64,000 nt of DNA from Casuarius casuarius (lineage: Eukaryota; Chordata; Aves; Casuariiformes; Casuariidae). Of this stretch, positions 1 to 10,969 are shown in pieces. The notes beneath the pieces were generated by a model. It was given only the letters and a program-made list of their open reading frames with translations, made no database searches and was not told the origin of the DNA. Location: assembly GCA_003342895.1 (NCBI GenBank), contig PTFA01000091.1:127287-191286 (forward strand). Reading direction: 5' to 3'. Both the position numbers and the translations under genes were made by a program. How positions within the stretch are numbered: the stretch's first letter is position 1; every line of letters starts with the position of its first letter.

Positions 1-540
1 TAAGCACCTTGTGATGGAAACTACAGGCATGTGGCAGTGTAGTGTTTTTAGCAGAGGCTTGCCTTCTGCATGTAGTTCTTACTGCAGAAAATCAACTCTA
101 AAACTACACAGTCTGAAACCTTCAGCTGCTAGATTAAGTGAATGAGTGTCTTAAGCAAATAGTAGCCATAATTAGGTTTTGACTTAGCCTTTGAGAGTAA
201 CAAGAACAGCTATATTTAGGCTCTGAATACTCAAACAGTTCTGAGATTCATACATGGATTTCAGTGAGTTCACTGGAAAACTTACCACTGTAACTGTACT
301 TCTCTTTATTTTGCTGATAGATCCCTCCCAGTGGACATGCTAATTTTGGACTTAATATCCAGAGGAAAAATCCTGCTGGCATAATTATATGGGAATACTT
401 TTGCTGGTAAATTTCCCTCTGTAGATAAGCTGTTGTTATCCTCAAAATACTGGCGAAACAAAGGAAGTCAGTGGTACTTCTTGAAAAATGAACAAATTTT
501 GGCTATTTCAGACCAGCAATGGGAAGACGTATTTGTCAGC

Positions 541-559
541 TTTTTTTTTTTTTTTTTTT
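541..559 (+). repeat. poly(T) tract
   Basis: A run of 19 T residues within a KAT6A intron. It is low-complexity sequence with no adjoining recognisable retroposon body. Confidence 0.9.
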
Positions 560-898
560 CGGTCATACTGGGATGATAAAACCTCTCTCTTTTATTGCAA
601 CTACGCAGTGTATGACAGTCTCGGATCATTTAAAGCTCTGTAGGCTCTGTAGTCAGAGCTTGGTACTGTCCAGTCTGGCCATAAGTTTCACAGTAGAGAA
701 TTTTCAATAACATATTTTGCTATTTTAGTTTTACATGGTTAAAACGTGTTTTCCCTCTACCATCTTCAAAATTACTACTGCAATTAAATTTTGTGCCAAA
801 TTAATGAATTTCACATACATAAAATAGTTGCCACAAGTTATGCTTGTCATTACAAGTTATTATTAAGTTATTACAGGGTCCTTAAGTTTTTAAGGTAT

Positions 899-996
899 TC
901 CAGGCAACGTGGTCTAGGTGACCCTGCTTGAGCAGGGGGGGTTGGACTTGATCTCTAAAGGTCCCTTCCAACCTCAGCCGTTCTGTGATTCTGTGA
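899..996 (+). mobile_element. CR1 LINE 3'-end fragment
   Basis: About 100 bp match the end of avian CR1 elements. The phrase 'aggtgaccctgcttgagcag' is followed by a G run, 'ggacttgatctctaaaggtc', 'ccttccaacctcag', and then tandem 'ttctgtga' units, which are the usual CR1 tail. The element is in the same orientation as KAT6A and heavily 5'-truncated, as is usual for this non-LTR family. No coding capacity remains. The recognition is from memory of the family consensus; the 5' boundary is approximate. Confidence 0.9.
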
Positions 997-1434
997 TATG
1001 CTAATAGCAACTTCTAAAATTTATTTGCTTTCAAATCTTTTATCTCTTTCTAAAGCCAAAATAGCCCCTTACTGTCAGAAAGGTCAGGTTTCTTTTAAAT
1101 GACTTAATGACTTCATTGGCAGAGTTGAAAATTCAAATATATTCAGAAGACCCTACGCTGTTTCTGTACTTCCTGCTCAGTGCCTGCGGAGCAGGACTAA
1201 TGTGCTTTTGTGTCATTACAGTTTCAAGGTAGACAAATGCCGCCATCTCGTGGCATTGCCCATAACCAAAGGCAGTGTAGTTTAGAAATCTCTTACTCTT
1301 ATCATTGAATAACAGGTACTTGAACTGAAAAAAGTTGGCCTGATCATGCAGTGCATCCTTCAAAACTGTAATATATATCTTGTAAGTAGAGTTCAGCTAC
1401 TTTCTGGAAAAAAGTCTGTGTAGAAGTGCAGTGA

Positions 1435-2910
<1,476 letters not shown>

Positions 2911-3121
2911 ATTTGTGATCGTTCGTCGGGAGAAACTCATCCAGGAACATATGGCGAAGCTTAGAACTAATGTCCGACCCATAGATGTGGATGCAGAATG
3001 TCTGCGTTGGACACCTGTTATAGTTTCCAACTCAGTTGTCTCTGAGGATGAAGAAGAGGAGACAGAGGATGGGGAAAATGAAGAGCAACAACAGCAGAAA
3101 GAAAAAGATCCAGAGGCCAGT
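2911..3121 (+). CDS. KAT6A: KAT6A exon: end of HAT domain and start of acidic linker
   Basis: Exon of 211 nt. The first base completes the split Gln codon; 70 whole codons follow, ending in phase 0. The translation starts [17 protein letters not shown] and contains [16 protein letters not shown], the conserved C-terminal edge of the MYST domain. It then runs into an acidic, Gln-containing segment (roughly codons 50-70, [20 protein letters not shown]). Human KAT6A has the same layout, with small substitutions such as I to V in the first residues. The donor GTAAGA starts at 3122. The Gln run is lineage-specific as far as I can tell. The open frame continues 36 nt past the donor, but the match to KAT6A ends at the donor. 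Confidence 0.94.
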
Positions 3122-4172
3122 GTAAGAGTGAATCTAATACTCTTATGTGATGTATAGTTTACATTCAGTGCTCTCGTGCTTTCACAGATGATGCTAACAA
3201 AATTTTGAATGGGAAGCTTGGGCATGTTGTATAACCATAAAAAGCATTGCAGTCATGATTAGTATATGCATCTTTATAGTTTCAGATGAGAAACTAAAAA
3301 TAGGAAAATTAGTGAAGCAATATCTGGAGGAAGGTTCAAGTCTGTCTATCTTTACTGTTGCTGAAAAGAGTAAAAGGCTTCTTCTATCCCTAATGTTTTT
3401 TTCAATGTAAAAAACAAAAAATCAAACAAACAAAACCAAAATAAAACAAACCAAAGAACTCCTGCACTCAAGCAACCTTTGATTCTCATCAAATTATTGA
3501 AATGGGATTAGGTTTGAAAGCACACAATTGTTCCATAAGTGACAAGTAGCATAAGTAAAAATCAGTCAACTAAATGCTTAATGTTTTCTCACCAAAAATT
3601 TTTGCTATGTTTTTTTTCATCGAGCCTGTAATAGCTTTGATCCTAAATCACTGTATGCAGAGCAGTGAAAATTCCTGAAATACAGGCTGCTATTCTTGAA
3701 GGGCTGCACTCTCACATCAGGTGATTAGAACTGACTAGACTACTGTTTCCAAGAGGCAAATCGTGCACTGTTACTGCATTTAAATTAAATTAATCATGCA
3801 TTGTTACCAAAAAATAGCTTTGAAAATCTCTTATCTCACTTTTTCTTGAAAATAACACAGATACTGTGTTTGGATGTAGGAAGATGATGTTTGCATTCCA
3901 GCAGGCCACTGAATGGCTGTTGCTGACTGAGGTCACCTCTCAGGAAGCTAATTGAGATACATTATCACTTGAGAGGGGAAGGAGTTGCAGTTGGCACTAT
4001 TAGAATCTTGTAAGGTCAATTTGTTTGTCATCATTCTTGTTAAACTTTTCTGAGTGCATTTGTTTTTTAATTTTATTCCTTTTTGCTCAGAAGCTTCCTC
4101 TGAATAGAATTCAGGATGGATGCGTATACTTAAATAGGAAGTGTGAAACCTATTTGTTTTTATTTAAATCAG
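3122..4172 (+). other. KAT6A: KAT6A intron
   Basis: Intron of 1051 bp from GTAAGA at 3122 to the AG at 4171-4172. It holds an A-rich, CAAA-like low-complexity stretch near 3408-3455. Nothing else is recognisable. Confidence 0.85.
3408..3455 (+). repeat. A-rich (CAAA)-like low-complexity tract
   Basis: Interspersed A runs with single C residues (aaacaaac units) in a KAT6A intron. It could be the decayed tail of a retroposon, but no body is recognisable next to it. Confidence 0.6.
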
Positions 4173-4859
4173 ATGGTAAAATCTGTATCATGGGAGAAGA
4201 AGGAGCAAGAGCCTTATTCTCCTACAGAGAATGAAAAAAAGCCAGACATTGTTGCTCCAGCCAATTCTACGCGGCCAAACAAGCACATTCTTCCTCTGGA
4301 TAGTCTTCCTGCAAACAGTCAGCCATCACGAAGAGGTCGATGGAGCCGCAAGGGCAAAAAACTGCGGGAGCCCTTTTGTGAGAAGGAACCAAAATTGCCC
4401 GTTGAGGAGAAGACAGCAGTTCCCAGTGGGCGTTGCAGCGAATGTGAGGAGAAGTCAGCAGCCTCCCGAGGCCGGTGCAGCGAATGTGAGGAGAAGTCAG
4501 CGGCCTTACAGGGAAGATGTGGTGAATGTGAGGAGAAATCTCCAGTCCCAAGGGGCCGGTATTGTGAAGATGAGGAAAAATCTGCAGCTTCCCAGGGACA
4601 GTATGGCAAAGGTGAAAAATCTGCGATGCCCCGTCGGCGGTACAGTGAAGGTATGGAAAGGTGGAGAGGGCAGTTGAAAAAGAACACTGAGCCACTGAAG
4701 TGCAGATTCTCGGAAGACTGCGACAGATTACCCCGCCGCTACAGCGATAGTACACTTCTGAGGTGTTTTAGTGAAAGTAGTGAAGAGGAGGAAGATGAGC
4801 CTGTGAGTCCTCGATCAAACTCTCCACCGGTTCTCACAAAGCCAACATTAAAACGAAAG
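4173..4859 (+). CDS. KAT6A: KAT6A exon: linker with 14-residue tandem repeats
   Basis: Exon of 687 nt (229 codons, phase 0 at both ends), part of the disordered region after the HAT domain. It opens [14 protein letters not shown], matching human GKSVSHENKEQ in spacing. It contains the conserved stretch [14 protein letters not shown] and closes with [18 protein letters not shown]. In between lie about five tandem copies of a 14-residue unit of the type [14 protein letters not shown] (4428-4634). Human KAT6A has only degenerate versions (for example EQYGECGEKSEATQ). Three bird copies carry a CxxC pair. Ser-rich acidic stretches follow ([16 protein letters not shown]). The acceptor AG is at 4171-4172 and the donor is GTGTGT at 4860. 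The open frame runs on for 96 nt past the donor, but the homology stops at the splice site. Charged and low-complexity content suggests protein-interaction or regulatory roles, not catalysis. Confidence 0.93.
4428..4634 (+). repeat. KAT6A: In-frame 42-bp tandem repeat in KAT6A
   Basis: Five copies in frame at 4428-4469, 4470-4511, 4512-4553, 4554-4595 and 4596-4634 (the last is 39 nt). Units read [56 protein letters not shown] and [14 protein letters not shown] half unit (EEKTAVPS) precedes them at 4404-4427, and a truncated unit (RRYSEG) follows. The first two copies are the most alike, so the most recent duplication probably involved them. Confidence 0.93.
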
Positions 4860-5655
4860 GTGTGTGTTTCTTTTTTTCTTTTTGTCTCTGACTATATTAT
4901 GCAGTCTGTTTTCTCAATATGTTGGTGCTATCTTGAGGGTCAGTGCAGCTCATGAAATGTGTATTAAGTGTACAAGTAGCATCTGCACAGTTTTTTCCAG
5001 AAATGTCTGCAGGACTATTGTCTCTAGGGAAACAGTGGTATAGCGGCTGGAGAGTACTTGCTGCTATTTGTGCTTTTGATTTTTCTCACCTCAGTTGTTA
5101 AAGATGTATTCAGTCACACCAAATAAAAACAGATAAGTCCTACTTGTAAAAGAAACTTTCAAAACACAAATGTTACCTAAACAACTAGAATCATGGCACG
5201 AAGGCTTTGGAATGATTTACCTTGGAGGTGTGAACTCTATAAACATGAGCAAGAAAATCCTCTCTTCATGGGATGCTGCAATAAAAAGTTATCTTCTATA
5301 TCATCTTTGCAGCTCATTGTAAACTGTTCATATCTATGTTGTAATGACTGTGAACTTTTAACTGTTATGTATAAGGTCATGGATGGGTTATTAAGCTTCA
5401 GCTGTTTAAATGGGTTCTATCATTACGCTGGTGCCAGTCTCCTAATCTTGAGGGGAGTCAGTGGTCTTGCATTGTATTTGACATCTGTCTAACTGAAACA
5501 CTGGTCAGTGTTTTCTGTGAATTCTGGATTCCAGAAGGGACCTCTCTGGTTCTGTTTAGCGTTGAGCTCTGCAGTTCATGTTTTCTGTTTAGCAGTGTTT
5601 TATTTCAACTATGCATGATAAAAACGTCTTCTCGTCTCCCACCTTCCCCTTTCAG
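4860..5655 (+). other. KAT6A: KAT6A intron
   Basis: Intron of 796 bp from GTGTGT at 4860 to the TTTCAG acceptor ending at 5655. AT-rich. A 99-codon open frame at 5193-5492 has no recognisable similarity. No repeats or RNA genes seen. Confidence 0.85.
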
Positions 5656-5968
5656 AAACCAATTCTTCATCGGAAGAGGCGAGTCCGCAAGCGTAAGCAC
5701 CACAACAGCAGTGTGGTCACTGAAACGATCTCTGAGACCACAGAAGTACTGGATGAACCATTTGAGGACTCAGACTCTGAACGACCAATGCCCCGATTAG
5801 AGCCTACCTTTGAGATTGAGGAGGAGGAAGAGGAGGAAGAAGAGGAGGAGGAGAATGAACTTTTGCCTAGTGGATACTTTCGGCACTTACCCCCACAAGA
5901 CACCCTTAGGCGCAGACCTTCTTCTAAGAGGAAGTCCAAAGATGAGGAGGAGTCTGATGACACTAATG
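5656..5968 (+). CDS. KAT6A: KAT6A exon: basic segment and polyglutamate tract
   Basis: Exon of 313 nt: 104 codons plus one base of a split codon. It begins [20 protein letters not shown], a strongly basic stretch that could act in nuclear import or DNA contact. The very conserved [23 protein letters not shown] region follows, then an uninterrupted run of 12 Glu codons (5818-5853) in mixed GAG/GAA use. It ends [16 protein letters not shown]. Human KAT6A has the same order but a shorter Glu run broken by Asp. The TTTCAG acceptor ends at 5655 and the donor GTATGT is at 5969. The final G joins GC of the last exon to give Gly where human has Asp. Reading through the donor meets a stop at 5998-6000. 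Confidence 0.94.
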
Positions 5969-7793
5969 GTATGTTTGATGGTATGCAGTTGAAAGTTTGA
6001 TATGGATAAGGGTGCATCAGTGTCAGATGATAATAGCTGATGATGGAAGAAGTTGTTTACCTTGCTTTGTAACTTCCAGCCAAAATACAGGGTTAGGCAT
6101 AAATTACCAGTCAAACCAGCCTAAAATATTCCAAAGTCTCACAAAAACATGGTGCTTATGTTTAACTATCTCATCACCAATGAACTGATAACAGGTCATT
6201 TTCAGATTCAGCTTTTCCAGTGGAATTGATGTCTGTGGCTGTGGAAAAGGTTATGCAACAAGGTCACTTTAGAGGAGAAAAAGCAGAAACGAATTAAAGA
6301 GCCCTCAGAGTCCCCCAACAAAGACAAAGAAAAATAACAAGTGATCTGTTTTGGGATACTGTTCTTCATCAAATTCCTCTGAACTTCATCCTCTCAACTT
6401 CTCATATCTCCTTAAAGTTCTCTGAACCTTCAATTCATAAAATAACCAGTTCTAACCAAATGTTTTTATTTAGAGTGCATTGAAGATGCAGAATAAATGT
6501 CTGTCTTTCAGATATTCCATTAGTAATCTTCCTTATTCTGTTATTGCTCAATACATCATGTTCCCAAGAGAACTTCTCGATGGCCTATGTAGTGCAAGGC
6601 GAGCAGCCAAATAAAAATAGAGAACTGTATGAGAAAGATGTATGGTGTTCTTATCCCACTATAAATGATCATTACTGGAACTAACTCATTAATTTATGGC
6701 TTTCAACTGGCCTTTGGTTAGCAGAAGAGAATTTTTCTCTAAAGGTACTCAAATACTGAAAATATCAAAGTGATTATAGTCACCTGTACTATTCATTTAG
6801 CATCAGTTAACCTTAAATCCTTATAATAATATATAACTATGTAAATTGAGTGCAAACACATGTTAATGCAGCATTAAGTTTGCTGTTCAGTGGACATTTG
6901 TTTCCAATCAACACATACTGTATTTCTGTTTTGTAAATTCTCTTTTGATCAGATTGCTCATGAAATATATCTTATGGTACTCCTGCACCATTAATAAGAC
7001 TGTACAGTTGGAAGCAGACCTGTTAGATAAATGTTTTTCAATCTTTTTGTGTTCTTCTGGATGTTTTCTGGTGGAGATGCAGATCCCTTTAGAGATTTCA
7101 CACACACACATTGCCTTTAAAATACAATGGTATTTAAGCAGTGTTTTTTAATGATCTTTTGCAGGTTACAAATAGTCCATAACCCTAGGAGTCATGCATG
7201 ACATTTGGAAAACCACTGTTTTAAGTTGCATCCACTATGAACTACAGTGAAAAATTTTTTCCTCACCTACTTTATAAATATTTTACTTTCTTACTCTCCC
7301 CCTGTAATTCAGTGCTTCCTATTCCCTAGTGTCACTTCACTTGATTTTTTTCCTGAACTTCTACAAATTTGTCACTAACTCTAAGGTAACACAGTGCCAG
7401 TAATAAGCCTGCTGTTCTAGGATATTTCTGCTTCTCGAATCATATGGTATCTGTTTGCTTTTTATGACTTTGACACAGGTGCCTTTACACAAATATAGTA
7501 AAACTGCACTGATATTAAAGAAAATAAAATTTCTATCTAAACAGATGTTAGTGGATGAGGATAATGATTTAGTCATTGTAAATAGCGTAATGCTGGCCAT
7601 TTTGAATGAAGAGTTAAGCTGTTGCGGGAGGGCATTCACAGCTTTATGACAATTCACAAATATATTATTGCAGTCACTTGTACGTGGTTCAAATTTAAAA
7701 TATTTTAGTCATAACTACAAGAGTTAGTGTTTATAGGAAGCTTAGATTCTTTGGAAGTTTTACCTTAGCTACAGAAACCTGCTTGTGTGTGTG

Positions 7794-7805
7794 NGGGGGG
7801 GGGGG
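7794..7805 (+). other. Ambiguous base next to a G homopolymer
   Basis: The only N in the window is at 7794, between a GT repeat (gtgtgtgtg) and 11 consecutive G residues. This is a sequencing or assembly uncertainty, so local repeat lengths should not be trusted. Confidence 0.95.
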
Positions 7806-9607
7806 TTTGTTTGTTTTAAATGTTCTGACTAAGGGTGGTTTGGCTTAGATTTTCCATGAGAACTTTGTCTCTGGTTAAGGCAATGCGTGGAAGTTGTTTT
7901 ATAAATTCCCTGAGATGTAACATTGCAGTCTCCAAAATCTGGTGTGTGATCAGAATTTGAATTGGTTCTGATTGCTATTGGGGCCAAAGTGAGAATGGAG
8001 TGTGGTATTATGATTTGAGGTCAGTATTTTAAAAGGATTTGGCATTCTGAAGACAGAATGTGTTCTATGCTGTGGAAAATAAATAAACCTTGTCTCCCTG
8101 TATTCTACTAGTTCTGTGCAATTTGGTTACTTTTGCATGGGAGAAGGTGAAGCTCTTTAATAGGTTGGACCACATTATTTTGGTTTTCCTGATTCTACCT
8201 GTAAGTTTTATTCCAAATGTGAAAACCATAAGGATTTTCTTTCCAAGCTTAACTGCATACTCTTTTAGCTAAGTCATCTGAATGAGCATGTGTGTATCTC
8301 AACATCCTTGAAAACAAGGTGGATGAAATTGACTGGTCATAAAATCCATATTTTTTTGCAAGGACAGAGTCGACTGTATATGATAAAAATATTGCATTAT
8401 TATAAGGGGAGCCTGCCATCATAAGATCATTGACTTTTGTTTTTGTATTCTTAAAAATATTAAATCCTTGACAGGGCACATAAAAGCATGGGGTCTTTAC
8501 CGAGGAGATACTAAAGTCTAATCTTCTGTAGTAGATTGGAAATGTGAAAGAAGGAGTTAAGTGTTAATGCTTTAACAAATTCTGTGAAGGTAATGTTTTC
8601 TTCTGCCTGCCCAATGATATTCTGGCTTTGGCAGATCCTTTTTTTATTCATGTTCCAAATATTTGTTTTATGGATGACTTCAAGGGATTGTTGAACTCTG
8701 AACTCAGTGTTTGTTTTGAATTCTTTTCTTTAATACCCAGAATTTTTACAAGATGCTTATGGTCAGAGGTATTTAGAGTAACTGCCTGTCTGAACTTCTT
8801 GGACCTAATATATGGTGTATTTCTAGGTTAAAATAATAGCATTTCAATGGAAAGTGAATAACTTTTTTTTTTCCTAAGTGACTAATTGTGGATGAATTTG
8901 CTTCTAAGAATGCTGAGTAACTTCTGACAACCCAGAACACTGTTAACATCCCATTCACTTCACAAACTTGAGCAAAGGGCAAGAGTAACTTGGCTGACCT
9001 TTGATAAGTTTGTAAGAAGTGTTTGTGGACTACTCGGAGTATATATTATTCAGTTTTACCTTGGTCGAATTCTTTGCATAAGTGTGGATTTACAAAGCTC
9101 TTCTTACAGTAATGCTTGGGAATTGTATAGCATGGAATTGGCAACATTTTTCATGATGGTAGGAAGGCAGAAATGTGACTATATCTGCTCTGAATCTAGG
9201 GAGAAATTTGATCTTATATCCATATAGTAGGATGACCCAGCTACCTACCCACCCATTACCCTGATATTGATCCTGATTTAAACAGTAGGATGGCTGATTT
9301 GTGACTCAGTAAAAAGTCAAGGGATGGTTATTTACTTAATTCAACTGAACATTGGTTTGTGAGAACTAAGTCTTGTCAGACAATACGATACATTTTTGTA
9401 AGCTTATAGCTTGGTTAATACGGGTGATTGATGTTACCTACCTAGTGTTTTGTGAGGTGTTTAAATGGTTTTGATTAAAAGTCAATTAAACTGAAATGTT
9501 ATGGAATGAAGCTAGTACATATTAAATTAATCAAATTGTAAACAAGGAATAATTGAGCAGCTTTGTTATTCTTTGGGGTCCAAAGGAGATTGGTTTGGGG
9601 TTTTTTG

Positions 9608-9609
<2 letters not shown>

Positions 9610-9645
<36 letters not shown>
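9610..9645 (+). repeat. poly(T) tract (36 nt)
   Basis: A continuous T run preceded by a T6-GGG step, in the last KAT6A intron. It may be the A tail of a minus-strand retroposon, but I cannot identify a body on either side. Confidence 0.9.
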
Positions 9646-10969
9646 CTATAAAATAGAAGTAAGGTAGCAGCCGAAAGGAAATTTGGGGACTCGATAAATG
9701 AAGTGGAGGGCATGGCACTGACATGGTTTCTGAGAGAGCATATGAAGGTCATGTCCAGTAGTTAGCGGAGCATGATTTCCTAGCTCAAAGCCAAAGAGAC
9801 TCAGATGATCCCTTAACATGTGAACAGGAAATCTCGGTAGTGTAGGCACCTTCTGTCATCTCTGTTTAGCTTTAGCTGCTACTACTGTCTTTACTCAGTT
9901 ATTTACATTTGGTACGAGTACTGACAAACTGAGATGGTTCAAAGCACAGTCATGAGCTGATTAAGGCATTGGAAATTTTTTAAGTGATAGATTCAAAGAA
10001 TTCAGTCAGCTTAGATTATAAGCAAAGGAAAAAAGATGACCTAACAAGTTTACAAATTACTTGCGTGGGAACTATTTTTCATAAGAGAGATTCTCTGCCT
10101 AGCAGATAAAAGAAAATTTAATCCAAAATCAGATTAAGAAAATCTAGTGTCTGAAGGCAGAAATTCAGATGGCAAGGTGTGAGTATTTACCAGTGTCAGT
10201 GGTTAACTATTGCGGCAATTTACCAACAATTGTGTAAAAAGTCATTGGTTATCCTAATTGACAGGTTCAAAACAGAATTAACTCAGGGAAGGCCTTACAG
10301 TGTTCAGTAAGTTTTCAGTAAGCAATCATAACATTTCTTTCTGGCTGTATAAGCTATGAATATATCCTAGGATTTGGAAAGCCGCTGAAATGCAGAAATT
10401 GTTCCATCACAAAGAAGTCAGATAAGAAATGAATTCTGCTTCCTTTTAACGTTTGCTCAAATACACAAAACATTTTGCAGCCAAATTCAGGCATCTGTGT
10501 ATTTGTTGGCATTTTAAAATGTAAGCCATGACAAAAAGCTGAAATATTTCTTTTCTTCATCAGATACATGAAATACAGATCTAAATGTAACATGCTTTTA
10601 TTGTAACTTCATGTGTTCCCCTACTCTGGAACATTTTCATTTGTGAACGTATCGTATAAATAACACTTGCATTGGGTGGCTAGTCTTTCCAGGACTTCAT
10701 CATGTAGCCTAGCGTTTAATTTGGATTGTATATTAAAAGCTCAAAGCTCTGACCATGCAAAACCTGGAAAGCAGGTTCTTTGAAAATGTAATGTGTAATG
10801 TGATTGCTAATGAGCAGACCTTGATTCTTCTTGTTACCCTTTGCAATATTTCTCTAAGCTATTATTGGTATATGAAATTGATAAACATGATGGGATACTT
10901 GGGAAAGCTTCCATGAATGCTCAGGTAAAACAAAATATTTGAACAGTGTCTTTCCATTTATGTTTTCAG

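Larger units (their letters stand above)
5969..10969 (+). other. KAT6A: KAT6A last intron
   Basis: Intron of 5001 bp from GTATGT at 5969 to the TTTTCAG acceptor at 10969. It is AT-rich and contains an undetermined base at 7794 beside an 11-G run, a long T run at 9610-9645, and a short coding-like stretch at 6206-6340 discussed under findings. AATAAA occurs at 6493. No other gene, RNA gene or intact mobile element is recognised. Confidence 0.85.

Noticed and set aside
4267..4755. Long open frame (162 codons, Cys/His-rich) on the minus strand
   Set aside because: It is the antisense shadow of the KAT6A 42-bp repeat exon. Its own repeats mirror the sense repeats, and no independent gene signal exists.
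10939..10969. ATG at 10939 as the start of an independent 872-residue protein
   Set aside because: The first residues ([10 protein letters not shown]) are intron sequence ending in the TTTTCAG acceptor. KAT6A similarity begins exactly at the splice junction.
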